This document shows, piece by piece, positions 1 through 7,511 of a stretch of DNA of 64,000 nucleotides (positions are counted from its first letter, which is position 1; the number at the start of each line of letters is the position of its first letter). The DNA is from FACHB-1406 sp034189065 (GTDB taxonomy: Bacteria > Cyanobacteriota > Cyanobacteriia > Cyanobacteriales > Spirulinaceae), in assembly GCA_034189065.1 (NCBI GenBank), contig JAXHVQ010000009.1:15073-79072 (forward strand), given 5' to 3'. The notes under the pieces are model-generated. The model saw only the letters and a program-made list of their open reading frames with translations. It had not been told where the DNA came from and did no database searches. The position numbers were made by a program, and so were the translations under genes.

Positions 1-168
1 ACCGTCTTCTAAGATGTGAGTATGAGGCGTTTCCTCGCCATGTGAGTGGGGATGAGAATGAGCGATAACCGTGCCGTCTTCTAAGATGTGAGTGTGAGAC
101 GTTTCAGATGAGGAAGGATGGACGACGATCGCGCGATCGCGGTCCGAACAGCCGCAAGTTACGCACAT
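1..168 (-). CDS. hypB: HypB, Ni-binding GTPase for hydrogenase maturation (N-terminus only)
   Basis: Reading minus from 168 gives 56 codons to the window edge with no stop. The protein opens MCVTCGCSD, the Cys-rich N-terminal nickel site (CxxCGC) of HypB, followed by a His-rich linker (HTH, HSHPHSH, HTH) typical of cyanobacterial HypB, which stores or delivers Ni to the NiFe hydrogenase with HypA. The GTPase domain lies outside the window. The start overlaps the end of hypA by 10 bases in another frame, so the two are probably translationally coupled. The family call is secure from the N-terminal motif and the hypA neighbour; everything C-terminal is unseen. Confidence 0.85.
   Translation of the reverse strand, partial: MCVTCGCSDRDRAIVVHPSSSETSHTHILEDGTVIAHSHPHSHGEETPHTHILEDG
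2..105. repeat. 72-bp-spaced direct repeat in the His-rich linker of hypB
   Basis: Bases 2-33 and 74-105 match at 30 of 32 positions. The offset of 72 bases is 24 codons, so the repeat preserves frame and encodes THTHILEDG-like blocks twice. It looks like an internal duplication that lengthened the metal-binding linker. Confidence 0.7.
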
Positions 169-503
169 AATTCTTCTACCTCCATTTCTTTAATCGTTAG
201 CTCTTCGCCCCGAATAATTTTAAGATCGAGGCTATCGCAGGCAGGACAGACACCGAAGGGTTGGTCTAAGGGAAATTCTGTAGCGCAACGGTTGCATTTT
301 CCCATGCCCGGAATTTCGATAATTTCTAAGGTTGCTCCTTCGAGTGGGGTGTCTTGGCAGCAAATGTCGAAGCAAAAGCGAATTGCATCGGGGAGAATAG
401 CCGAAAGTTGACCGATTTCCAGGGTGACGCGCTTGACAGGCGCGCCTCGGGCGGACTCGGAGGCGATGGCGACGATATTTTCCGCGATCGCTAGTTCGTG
501 CAT
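159..503 (-). CDS. hypA: HypA, hydrogenase nickel incorporation protein
   Basis: This is a 114-residue metallochaperone that hands Ni(II) to the large subunit of NiFe hydrogenase together with HypB. The start at 503 is chosen because the family begins Met-His-Glu, and His2 is a nickel ligand; an AAGGA ribosome site lies about 6 bases upstream. Starting at 524 would add seven residues and bury the essential N-terminus. The structural zinc site is visible as C70xxC73 and C86xxC89. Length fits the family (about 113-118). It lies directly upstream of hypB with a 10-base overlap. No hydrogenase structural genes are in this window. Confidence 0.93.
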   Translation of the reverse strand: MHELAIAENIVAIASESARGAPVKRVTLEIGQLSAILPDAIRFCFDICCQDTPLEGATLEIIEIPGMGKCNRCATEFPLDQPFGVCPACDSLDLKIIRGEELTIKEMEVEELCA

Positions 504-689
504 ATCCTTGGACGTTTCGCGCAATTCTAATCTTTATTTAATTAAACGCGACTCGCGCGATCGCCACCCACTTTCTCTATCAATTCTTAAGATTGAAGTA
601 GGGACACAGATAAGCTTCCCGGAAAAAACGGCTCGGGAAATTGTAGTTAAAGGCGATCTGTGCCTGAAAAAACCCTTTCCACGTCTAAG

Positions 690-1148
690 ATGATACTCGA
701 AACCCTCGCCCAATATACCTCTGTTGCAGTCGCACTTTGCGCTTTAACCTTTGCTCCCCTGACAACTTCTGTTGCTTCTGCCGAGGAAGCTACGCTCGAT
801 AGGGTAACTTTAGAAGGCGATCGCGAGGAGGATACAACTGGAACCTACGACACAGCAAAAACCGAATTGCCCGAAAATTTCTACGTCCTCTATCGCATTG
901 TCGATCGCCTCGCGCGCGCTAACGACCTCGACGATTACCCCTGGCGCGTGACAATTACGGATAATGACAATATTAGTGCCTATGCGACGGAAGCCAATGT
1001 CATTGTCATCGCCTCGGGACTTCTCGATCGCATGGCAGGGGATGCCTCTTCTCTCGCTTGCGTTGTCGGCCACGAAATGGCCCATCACTTGAAATCGGGT
1101 ATTCTCGACTTGAGAATACCCAAACCCTTACCTGTAGTTTCATCTTAA
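690..1148 (+). CDS. Truncated M48-type metallopeptidase with signal peptide
   Basis: From the ATG at 690 the protein has a hydrophobic export signal ending near ASA-EE. A domain follows with DYPWRVTI, NVIVIASGLL and the zinc motif HEMAHH, the hallmark of M48 (Oma1/HtpX-like) peptidases. The reading frame stops 18 residues after HEMAHH, so the third zinc ligand (a downstream Glu) and the rest of the catalytic domain are missing. A perfect 10-bp hairpin starts just after the motif. It is probably a 3'-deleted, inactive remnant. A GTG at 660 in the same frame is an alternative start. Neighbour genes are unrelated. Confidence 0.6.
   Translation: MILETLAQYTSVAVALCALTFAPLTTSVASAEEATLDRVTLEGDREEDTTGTYDTAKTELPENFYVLYRIVDRLARANDLDDYPWRVTITDNDNISAYATEANVIVIASGLLDRMAGDASSLACVVGHEMAHHLKSGILDLRIPKPLPVVSS
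1097..1121. repeat. Perfect hairpin at the broken end of the M48 gene
   Basis: GGGTATTCTC (1097-1106) and GAGAATACCC (1112-1121) pair perfectly across a 5-base loop. It lies inside the last codons of the truncated M48 frame, exactly where family similarity stops. There is no T-run directly after it, so a terminator role is not supported. Confidence 0.55.
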
Positions 1149-1166
1149 AAAACGAGTCTCGCTCTA

Positions 1167-1361
1167 TTAACTCATGCTAGAGTTACTGCGATCGTAGCTG
1201 GCGCGGAAGTTTGATTTTCCTTGGGTATGGGTGCGGTATTGCGTGGTGTCAACCTCCATCCCAATTTCTTCTGCGGCGCGTTCTAACATTGATTCTTGAC
1301 GATTTCTGATGTTTTGGGTGTGACGCATCATGAGGGCGCGTGCTTGGTTTTGAGTAGACAT
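1167..1361 (-). CDS. Small conserved hypothetical protein (64 aa)
   Basis: This 64-residue soluble protein starts MSTQNQARALMMRHTQNIRNRQ. A GGAGG ribosome site sits about 9 bases before the ATG, which supports the start. The first half is strongly helical (RALMMRHTQNIRNRQESMLERAAEEIG) and the C-terminal third is polar and Ser-rich. I believe similar short proteins occur in other cyanobacteria, but that is from memory. No catalytic motif is visible and no function is proposed. It stands alone, convergent with the M48 remnant and divergent from the cupin gene. Confidence 0.6.
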   Translation of the reverse strand: MSTQNQARALMMRHTQNIRNRQESMLERAAEEIGMEVDTTQYRTHTQGKSNFRASYDRSNSSMS

Positions 1362-1489
1362 TATCGAAACCTCCGAGTTGCTTATCCTGTCTTGTTACTT
1401 TTCACTATAACAGGTATTTCTGTAACAATGGCTACATAATTCTCTAAGTTTACAAAAATTAACATTATATTTAGAATTTTGCTGGCCTC

Positions 1490-1804
1490 ATGACCGACAA
1501 TATTTTCTACCTTCCGCCCAATCTGCCTAACGAAGAAGTCTTCGAGAAGATTGCGGGCAGCGATCGCGTCCTTATCGAACGTATTATTTCCACCGGACAA
1601 ACCACGCCCCCCGGAGAATGGTACGACCAAGAACGAGATGAGTGGGTCATTGTGCTGCAAGGGAAAGCACAACTCGTATACGACGACGGTGCAACCATTA
1701 ATTTAAGTGCAGGCGACTACCTCCTCATTCCAGCGCGCCAGAAGCACCGCGTTGGCTACACCAGCAGCGATCCTCCTTGTATTTGGTTAGCGATTCATTT
1801 CTAA
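1490..1804 (+). CDS. Single-domain cupin protein
   Basis: This 104-residue protein has both cupin motifs: a first block around DEWVIVLQGKAQLVYDDG and a second around GDYLLIPARQKHRV. It is a small beta-barrel of the kind that binds a metal or a small ligand; the substrate cannot be told from sequence. The usual metal ligands are partly replaced (EW in place of HxH in motif 1, with H retained in KHRV), so it may be a metal-poor or regulatory cupin. A 3' fragment with the same coding block occurs again at 2757-2826. It is monocistronic by spacing. Confidence 0.8.
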   Translation: MTDNIFYLPPNLPNEEVFEKIAGSDRVLIERIISTGQTTPPGEWYDQERDEWVIVLQGKAQLVYDDGATINLSAGDYLLIPARQKHRVGYTSSDPPCIWLAIHF

Positions 1805-1824
1805 AAATTTATGCGGGTTTTTAC

Positions 1825-1870
1825 ATGATAAAATGTCGGTAGTTATTAAAAAAAACCGACACTTTATCAT
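1825..1870. promoter_or_regulatory. Inverted repeat upstream of abiEi, candidate antitoxin operator
   Basis: Arms 1825-1840 (ATGATAAAATGTCGGT) and 1855-1870 match as reverse complements at 15 of 16 positions, separated by 14 A-rich bases. The pair ends 41 bases before the abiEi start. AbiEi antitoxins are known to repress their own promoter by binding inverted repeats upstream of the operon, so an operator is the natural reading. It could alternatively be the terminator of the cupin gene, but no T-run follows on the plus strand. Confidence 0.5.
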
Positions 1871-1911
1871 AAGTCGCTCGTGCAATTGCCGCTGCAATTG
1901 CGAAATTAAAG

Positions 1912-2508
1912 ATGCCAAAGACAGAGCAAGCACTCGCTCTCGCTCGTGACGTTGGAGTCATTCGAGCCAAAGATTTAGAAGATCGAGGAATTCACCGCGA
2001 GTACGTAAGACAACTTGAAGAGCAAGGACTGCTGATGCGCTCCGGGCGCGGGATTTATACTTGTCTTGATGCCGAACTAACCGAGAGTCACAGTCTCGTA
2101 GAAGCACAAGCGCGAGTTCCTCATGGCAGAATTTGTCTGCTTTCTGCTCTCAGTTTCCACCAACTTACCACTCAAGCACCCTTTGAAGTGTGGCTGGCAA
2201 TAGACCAAAAAGCACGTTCTCCCAAAGAAGAACTCATTCCTCTAAGAATTGTCTATATGTCGGGTCAAGCGCTAGAAGCCGGTATCGAGGAACATGAAAT
2301 AGAAGGAGTGCCAGTTAAAATTTATTCGATCGCTAAAACCGTTGTCGATTGCTTTAAATACCGTAACAAAATAGGTCTTGATGTGGCACTCGAAGCGCTG
2401 CGAGAAAGTTGGCGGGGGCGACGTTGCACGATGGACGAACTATGGCACTATGCTAAGCTTTGCCGCGTAAAAAATGTCATCCGTCCCTATCTGGAGTCGC
2501 TGATATGA
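1912..2508 (+). CDS. abiEi: AbiEi-family antitoxin (type IV toxin-antitoxin)
   Basis: This 198-residue protein has an N-terminal winged-helix region (ALARDVGVIRAKDLEDRGIHREYVRQLEEQGLLMRSGRGIY) that fits the AbiEi DNA-binding domain. A C-terminal antitoxin domain follows (PHGRICLLSALSFHQLT, VYSIAKTVVDCFKYRNKIGLDVALEAL). The family neutralises the AbiEii nucleotidyltransferase toxin and represses its own promoter. The stop codon overlaps the toxin start as ATGA, the usual coupled layout. The gene looks full length, but its toxin partner is broken, so it is an orphan antitoxin here. Confidence 0.85.
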   Translation: MPKTEQALALARDVGVIRAKDLEDRGIHREYVRQLEEQGLLMRSGRGIYTCLDAELTESHSLVEAQARVPHGRICLLSALSFHQLTTQAPFEVWLAIDQKARSPKEELIPLRIVYMSGQALEAGIEEHEIEGVPVKIYSIAKTVVDCFKYRNKIGLDVALEALRESWRGRRCTMDELWHYAKLCRVKNVIRPYLESLI

Positions 2509-2760
2509 GTGAGAAAACCCCTCGCAATATAGCCCGCTCTATACGAGATCGATTGAAGAATTTATCCAAAGAGCGAAAAGAGGATTTTAATTATGTTATC
2601 CTCCACTATGCTTCGGAGAGATTCCTATATCGGCTCAGTCAATCTAGCTACAGAGATAATTTTGTTCTTAAGGGAGCGACTCTTTGCAAGATTTCGATCG
2701 GCTTTGGTGTCCCGGACAAGATTGGATTGAACCCTAGTTCTCGGCTCCACAATATCGACA
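2505..2760 (+). pseudogene. AbiEii-type nucleotidyltransferase toxin, 3'-truncated
   Basis: The frame opens MSEKTPRNIARSIRDRLKNL at the ATGA overlap with abiEi and runs through YVILHYASERFLYRLSQS to NFVLKGATL. This is the N-terminal part of AbiEii/AbiGii toxins up to the LKGA segment just before the catalytic GS..D-x-D loop. Homology stops near 2684, before any catalytic aspartate. The remaining codons (CKISIGFGVPDK and on) match nothing I recognise, and a cupin fragment in another frame begins near 2757. The toxin cannot be active. The breakpoint suggests a deletion or recombination that joined unrelated sequence. Confidence 0.75.
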
Positions 2761-2826
2761 CGCGATCTCACTCTCATCGAACGCATCATCTCTACCGGAC
2801 AAACCACGCCAGAATGTGAATTCTTT
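2757..2826 (+). pseudogene. Fragment of a second cupin gene
   Basis: Reading from 2761 gives RDLTLIERIISTGQTTPECE, which aligns with DRVLIERIISTGQTTPPGEW of the intact cupin at 1490-1804. The run ACCGGACAAACCACGCC is identical at base level in both. Only about 22 codons remain and the frame is closed on both sides, so it is a remnant, presumably left by a duplication or recombination across the AbiE locus. Confidence 0.65.
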
Positions 2827-3178
2827 TGGTGCCTTCTGCCTTAAAAGGAGAATAAGTGCATCCCAGTTTAAAATGAGAGTCTTCAGCCACAAGAAAGATA
2901 AAATTTTCTAGGATGTACGGCGATCGCGCGCTTTGCCTTGAATTGCAAAATCATTAAGTTGGGTGCGAATCTCGATATTTCCTGACAAACGTCCTCTCCT
3001 TCAGTCCGACTTATCCAATACTCGATCGCCTATCTTATCAAGCGATCGCCTCCTTAAGTGCATTCTGACTACGGCCCCAATCTTTATACCATTTTTAGAG
3101 ACTCTCTTGAAAGATCGGGCTACCCTGAAGGATGAAACAACACGACGCGATCGCGAGTAAACTCAACAAGGAATTGTT
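2827..3178. other. Intergenic region upstream of gnd
   Basis: No convincing gene was found in these 352 bases. They carry several HIP1 sites and must hold the gnd promoter, but no clear -35/-10 pair stands out. An AAGGA ribosome site at about 3168 lies 7 bases before the gnd ATG. Confidence 0.5.
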
Positions 3179-4603
3179 ATGACACAACGAACCTTCGGCG
3201 TAATTGGCCTAGCCGTGATGGGAGAAAATCTCGCCCTCAATGTAGAAAGTCGCGGTTTCCCTATCGCCGTGTACAATCGCACTTCAGCCAAAACAGAAGA
3301 ATTTATGAAGACGCGGGCGACGGGGAAAGATGTTAAAGCCGCGTACTCCCTCGAAGAATTCGTGCAAGTCTTGGAACGGCCTCGCAAAATTCTGGTAATG
3401 GTTAAGGCCGGAAAGCCTGTCGATGCAGTCATCGAGCAGTTGAAACCCTTCCTTGAAGAAGGCGATACGATCATCGACGGCGGAAATTCTCTCTACGAAG
3501 ATACCGAACGCCGCACTCGCGAACTCGAGCCGACCGGACTCGGCTTTGTGGGAATGGGAGTTAGCGGCGGCGAGGAAGGCGCGCTCAAAGGCCCCAGTTT
3601 GATGCCGGGAGGGACGAAAAGTGCCTACGATGAGTTGGAACCGATTCTGACTAAAATCGCCGCTCAAGTGGACGACGGTCCCTGCGTAACCTACATCGGA
3701 CCGGGGGGTGCGGGTCACTATGTCAAAATGGTTCACAATGGTATTGAGTATGGCGATATGCAGCTCATTGCCGAAGCTTACGACATCTTAAAAAATATTG
3801 CCGGATTGAGTAATTCAGAGCTACACGAAGTTTTTGCCGAGTGGAATACTACCGATGAGTTGAACTCGTTTTTGATCGAAATTACGGCGGATATTTTCAA
3901 GTATATTGACAAGGAAACTAATACTTCATTAGTCGATTTAATCCTTGATGCAGCCGGACAAAAGGGAACCGGACGATGGACGGTACAAAGTGCGTTAGAG
4001 TTGGGCGTTGCTATTCCGACGATCTATGCGGCGGTGAATGCTCGGATTATGTCTTCGTATAAGGAAGAACGAGTGGCTGCCTCGAAGGAGTTGACCGGGC
4101 CGGAGACGAAGTTTGATTTTGGCGATCGCGCGGAATTTATTAACAAGGTTCGCGATGCTCTCTATTGCTCGAAAATGTGCTCCTACGCCCAAGGAATGGC
4201 GTTGTTGAGCAAAGCGTCCCAAACCTACAACTACGACTTGAATCTTGCCGAAGATGCGCGGATTTGGAAGGGCGGTTGTATTATTCGGGCTGGCTTCCTC
4301 GATAAGATTAAGGAAGCTTTCAACGAAAACCCTAAACTGCCAAACCTCCTCCTTGCACCGGAATTCAAACAAACGATTCTCGATCGGTCTTCGGCGTGGC
4401 GCGAGGTGTTGAGTGCTGCCAATACGACGGGGATTGCCGTTCCCGCTTTTAGTTCGTCTTTGGACTACTTTGACAGCTACCGACGCGATCGCCTCCCGCA
4501 AAATCTCACCCAGGCACAACGCGACTACTTTGGCGCGCATACTTACGAACGAACCGATAAAGCGCGCGGCGAGTTCTTCCACACTGAATGGATGGCCCAA
4601 TAG
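3179..4603 (+). CDS. gnd: 6-phosphogluconate dehydrogenase (decarboxylating)
   Basis: This enzyme oxidises and decarboxylates 6-phosphogluconate to ribulose 5-phosphate with NADP+ in the oxidative pentose phosphate pathway, the main dark NADPH source in cyanobacteria. The 474-residue length is standard. The nucleotide-binding loop VIGLAVMG is at 8-15, the substrate segment GGEEGA at 130-135, and the catalytic block HYVKMVHNGIEYG holds K183, H186 and N187. The C-terminal all-helical domain ends with a basic-acidic tail. An AAGGA ribosome site precedes the ATG. It appears monocistronic, with a hairpin terminator after the stop. Confidence 0.97.
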   Translation: MTQRTFGVIGLAVMGENLALNVESRGFPIAVYNRTSAKTEEFMKTRATGKDVKAAYSLEEFVQVLERPRKILVMVKAGKPVDAVIEQLKPFLEEGDTIIDGGNSLYEDTERRTRELEPTGLGFVGMGVSGGEEGALKGPSLMPGGTKSAYDELEPILTKIAAQVDDGPCVTYIGPGGAGHYVKMVHNGIEYGDMQLIAEAYDILKNIAGLSNSELHEVFAEWNTTDELNSFLIEITADIFKYIDKETNTSLVDLILDAAGQKGTGRWTVQSALELGVAIPTIYAAVNARIMSSYKEERVAASKELTGPETKFDFGDRAEFINKVRDALYCSKMCSYAQGMALLSKASQTYNYDLNLAEDARIWKGGCIIRAGFLDKIKEAFNENPKLPNLLLAPEFKQTILDRSSAWREVLSAANTTGIAVPAFSSSLDYFDSYRRDRLPQNLTQAQRDYFGAHTYERTDKARGEFFHTEWMAQ

Positions 4604-4647
4604 TGTAGAAAGAACTGAATTATTAATGGTTTAAGTTCCTACACCGA

Positions 4648-4684
4648 ACCCTGGTTTTTCAAAAAAACCGGGGTCTTTCGCTTT
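4648..4684 (+). terminator. gnd: Terminator-like hairpin after gnd
   Basis: ACCCTGGTTTTT (4648-4659) pairs with AAAAACCGGGGT (4662-4673) with one mismatch, followed by CTTTCGCTTTT. Spacing of 45 bases from the gnd stop fits an intrinsic terminator. Confidence 0.55.
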
Positions 4685-4847
4685 TGAGTTGCTATTCTAA
4701 TATGAAATCTCTCAAAAAAATGCCACAGATATTTCCCCCCGTCAAGGAGTGTTAATCATTTGTAGAAACTATTTAAGGATTTCATTTCACAATGAACAAT
4801 GAACAATTATCTCTCCTTAAAAGAAGAGAATTTCAATTAGGGAAAAT

Positions 4848-5063
4848 CTACGATTGACTCGAGCTTCTTTTTCTTTTCTTCCAACGCTCTTTACGATGCC
4901 CGATGTATAGCAGAATAAAGCCAGCTTGCAAGAAAATTGACAGTCCGCCAACTTTTTCAACAAAATTGACCTCTAGGTCAGAGAACCAGCCAAAACTTCC
5001 AAGACCCCACAATATCAGTATAGTGTAGTAGATAATTTTTTCATCGGGTTTGCTTTGGAGCAT
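4848..5063 (-). CDS. Small predicted membrane protein (71 aa)
   Basis: This 71-residue frame has two likely membrane segments (IIYYTILILWGLGSFGWF and GLSIFLQAGFILLYIG) and a very basic, Ser-rich tail (RKERWKKRKRSSS), so the C-terminus should face the cytoplasm. I do not recognise the family. A weak AAGG lies 13 bases before the ATG, which is far for a ribosome site. Composition and the two clean hydrophobic spans favour a real gene, but chance is possible. Confidence 0.4.
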   Translation of the reverse strand: MLQSKPDEKIIYYTILILWGLGSFGWFSDLEVNFVEKVGGLSIFLQAGFILLYIGHRKERWKKRKRSSSQS

Positions 5064-5603
5064 AACTCATTTAACCTTAGCTAAAACAAGGAATCCTGAA
5101 GCCGCGCTGTTGACAGCAGGTAGGGTGCGATGAGAGGCAACTCAGAAAAGGCAGAACGGTTGCGATCGCGAACTAACGGACTCTTGAACCCACAACTGGC
5201 AAATTTGTAGATGAGCGGGCCTGAGTGAAGTATACCAGTTTGAAGGGGAGACGAGGGGTTTGACCCCCCATTCCACTCGACATCTTTTGTTCTTAAAATT
5301 GGATATAGTAGCCCAATCTATGTCTGGATTATTCACTATTGGAAGAAAAGAAGGGGTCGAGGGTAAAGACAAATTTAGCCCAGATTGCCCAAAGTAAATC
5401 CGACCTTTGATAAAACTGCAACCTTTGTGTCATAATACTTTGAACGAAATCTAAACGCTGCCAGAGGTAGCCAAAAGGACTCAATTAAAAAAGTCAAGAA
5501 AAACTCTGAGAAAAGAGAAATTAGTTGTGACTTTTTCCAGGAGTTCGGGGAAAACTAGATTTTAAAGAGCTTTCTTTTCTAGCAAGATTACCAGATTAGT
5601 CCT
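5064..5603. other. Intergenic region without a recognised gene
   Basis: These 540 bases contain a minus frame of 76 codons (5142-5372) that is compositionally unremarkable and unsupported by a ribosome site. A short GGGG/CCCC stem lies around 5260. The only interpretable element is a promoter-like pair near 5407-5436. Confidence 0.4.
5407..5436 (+). promoter_or_regulatory. Candidate sigma70-type promoter for the methyltransferase gene
   Basis: TTGATA at 5407-5412 and CATAAT at 5431-5436 are separated by 18 bases, each one or two changes from consensus. It lies 170 bases before the ATG at 5604, so it would give a long leader. Confidence 0.35.
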
Positions 5604-6332
5604 ATGAAATCCCAAAAAGTTAGATCTTTGATTCGGAGAATTACGGGGTGTGCGAGCCTGGAAGACTATACTGCCGAAAAGCGGCGATCCATGTGGCCGG
5701 GAGCAAAACCCCTCCAAGACCAGCACATTCGCAACTGTCGGCTGATCGAGAACCGCTACAAAATGCTAGAGCATATGCCCAAAGATGGGATTTGTGCCGA
5801 AATTGGCATCATGCACTGCGATTATTCTGAGAAAATACTGGAACTCGCTCAACCGAGAAAGTTGCATCTCGTCGATATTGCTCCGAGTACCATAGAAACA
5901 GCGCGTCGGAAATTCGCCCGAGAAATTGAAAGCGGACAGGTCGAAGTTCATCTCGGCAATTCGCCGGATATCATCAAATCTTGGCCCGATCGCTATTTAG
6001 ACTGGATTTATATCGACGGGGATCATTCCTATACAGGAGCAAAGCGGGACTTAGAAGCAGCGCACAAAAGGCTCAAACCCCAAGGTCTCATCGCCCTGAA
6101 CGATTATATCTTCTTCAGTCCTTCGGATTTTAACAAATATGGTGTCGTCGAGGCGGTGAATGAATTCTGCCTTAAATACAGTTATGAGTTAATGTTATTA
6201 GCTCTGCAAGAGCGTACCTACAACGATGTCGTTTTGCGTCGGATTGGAGTCGCGCGTCAAGATGGAGAGAACTCTGTGACTCAAAATGAAGGCTCTCAAA
6301 AAGGCGATCGCGCTTACCTCGAAGCTGTATAA
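5604..6332 (+). CDS. Class I SAM-dependent methyltransferase (Methyltransf_24-like)
   Basis: This 242-residue enzyme has a Rossmann core. Motif I is at MPKDGICAEIGIMHCDYS (residues about 55-70) and an acidic strand end at KLHLVDIAP. The signature WIYIDGDHSYTGAKRDLEAAHKRLKPQG, with the following LNDY, is typical of the Methyltransf_24 family. These enzymes often act on sugars or small metabolites; the substrate here is unknown. Motif I lacks the usual second glycine (EIGIMHC for ExGxxxG), which could weaken cofactor binding. It is monocistronic and convergent with the SIMPL lipoprotein gene. Confidence 0.85.
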   Translation: MKSQKVRSLIRRITGCASLEDYTAEKRRSMWPGAKPLQDQHIRNCRLIENRYKMLEHMPKDGICAEIGIMHCDYSEKILELAQPRKLHLVDIAPSTIETARRKFAREIESGQVEVHLGNSPDIIKSWPDRYLDWIYIDGDHSYTGAKRDLEAAHKRLKPQGLIALNDYIFFSPSDFNKYGVVEAVNEFCLKYSYELMLLALQERTYNDVVLRRIGVARQDGENSVTQNEGSQKGDRAYLEAV

Positions 6333-6340
6333 GGTGGGAG

Positions 6341-6390
6341 GGCTAAAGTCTCCGACTACGAACGGGGAGGCTTTAGCCTCTACTACGAAC
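6341..6390. repeat. Hairpin repeat between two convergent genes
   Basis: Arms 6341-6353 (GGCTAAAGTCTCC) and 6366-6378 are reverse complements at 12 of 13 positions. Each arm is followed by (G)ACTACGAAC. The structure ends 27 bases before the convergent stop at 6406, so it could act as a bidirectional terminator. The repeated ACTACGAAC suggests a dispersed repeat unit. Confidence 0.5.
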
Positions 6391-6405
6391 CAAGGCGATC
6401 GCCAC

Positions 6406-7140
6406 CTAATACTTTACCTGCAACGTCACCGTCGCTTTAATCGTTTGCTCTCCCCCCTCCACTGGCGTAACCGCTTGTTGCACTTCGTCAGCCAGAGTAG
6501 AGTGCGCGGCATAGGGCATAGGAACGGGAGGCGAAGTATCGGGATTAATGGCGATATTGACGATTTCCTTCTGTTGTAAGTTTAAAGAAGATAAAGCTGC
6601 TTCAGCCTGGGTTTTCGCCCCTTGAGTCGCTCGGGCGATTGCCTCTTTTTGGGCTTCCGCGATCGCCTCCTCCGTTGCCACAAAACTCACTCCATCGATT
6701 CGAGTTGCACCCGCAGCCACAGCTTTATCTAATAAATCGCCTGCTGCGGCTGTTTTCACTTGAAAGCGAACCGAATTCGTTGCCGAGTAGCCCGTAATAC
6801 TTTGTTTGCCGTTGGCGGAATTATAGATTGGATTAAGCCGAACTCCCGCTGTTTGTAACTTTTCCACTTCCTGTGCCTTGAGGAAATCAACAACCCCTTG
6901 CGATCGCGCCGCTGCATCCTCTTGAACCTCTCGAGCCGTTTTTCCCTGTACCTCCACGCCTAAATTTACGCGCGTTAGCGTAGCGGGAATACTCACTTTC
7001 CCCTCTCCCGTTGCGCTGAGCGTTCTTTGAGGGAAAGGAGAAGACGTAGCGACTCGGGCAGGAACGGCTTGACAAGCAGCTAAACCGCAGGCTCCCAAGG
7101 CGATTAATCCTAGTTTAAAATGATTTTGAGTTAACATCAT
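6406..7140 (-). CDS. SIMPL (DUF541) domain lipoprotein
   Basis: The start at 7140 (ATGATG) is chosen because it gives a proper lipoprotein signal: MMLTQNHFKLGLIALGACGLAAC with lipobox LAAC. The mature 220-residue protein has the SIMPL/DUF541 pattern: RTLSATGEGKVSIPATLTRVNLGVE, repeated Ala-rich helices (AREVQEDAAARSQGVVDFLKA) and TGYSATNSVRFQV, ending in KATVTLQVKY. Family members (such as BP26 and YggE) are periplasmic or envelope proteins of uncertain stress-related role that form ring assemblies. The frame is open 31 codons further upstream but without a signal. It is monocistronic. Confidence 0.88.
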   Translation of the reverse strand: MMLTQNHFKLGLIALGACGLAACQAVPARVATSSPFPQRTLSATGEGKVSIPATLTRVNLGVEVQGKTAREVQEDAAARSQGVVDFLKAQEVEKLQTAGVRLNPIYNSANGKQSITGYSATNSVRFQVKTAAAGDLLDKAVAAGATRIDGVSFVATEEAIAEAQKEAIARATQGAKTQAEAALSSLNLQQKEIVNIAINPDTSPPVPMPYAAHSTLADEVQQAVTPVEGGEQTIKATVTLQVKY

Positions 7141-7320
7141 GACCTGAGAATTCGTAAGCGCGCAATTCGCAATTCGCAATTCATATCTTTGCGCGAACTC
7201 CAGCGAAAGCGATATTCCCAATCTGACATCCACGAATAGGAAATTAAGGGCGGTTACTATTTTTGCAACTTACATCTGCGGCGAACTAAGTCGGATCGTT
7301 ATTCTATAAGGCAGAGGGCA

Positions 7321-7391
7321 GAGGGGAGATGGGGAGATGGGGAGATGGGGAGATGGGGGTTTTAAACCTAAAACCTAAAACCTAAAACCTT
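7321..7391. repeat. Two short tandem arrays upstream of comB
   Basis: GGGGAGAT units of 8-9 bases run from about 7324 to 7357, followed by AAACCTA heptamers from 7359 to 7391. Such short tandem repeats recur in other gaps (8386, 10879, 29930, 46038 and 63970). Confidence 0.75.
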
Positions 7392-7511
7392 TCGATCGTG
7401 ATTTCGGTATCTATTTCGTGCCGATTGCGTGAATTTGGTGAGAAAGAGACCTAAAAAGCCTACAATAAGCTAGACTGCGAGACCAAAATTGAAGTTAAAA
7501 TCGATCCCAGC

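Noticed and set aside
118..693. Plus-strand frames over hypA
   Set aside because: Antisense to hypA/hypB; composition is a by-product of the real genes.
3995..4600. 201-codon open frame opposite gnd
   Set aside because: It is a shadow of a conserved enzyme gene with no independent support.
5150..5290. tRNA-like string on the minus strand (GTTCAAGAGTCC and flanking stems)
   Set aside because: No acceptor stem or anticodon arm can be folded; the pattern is accidental.
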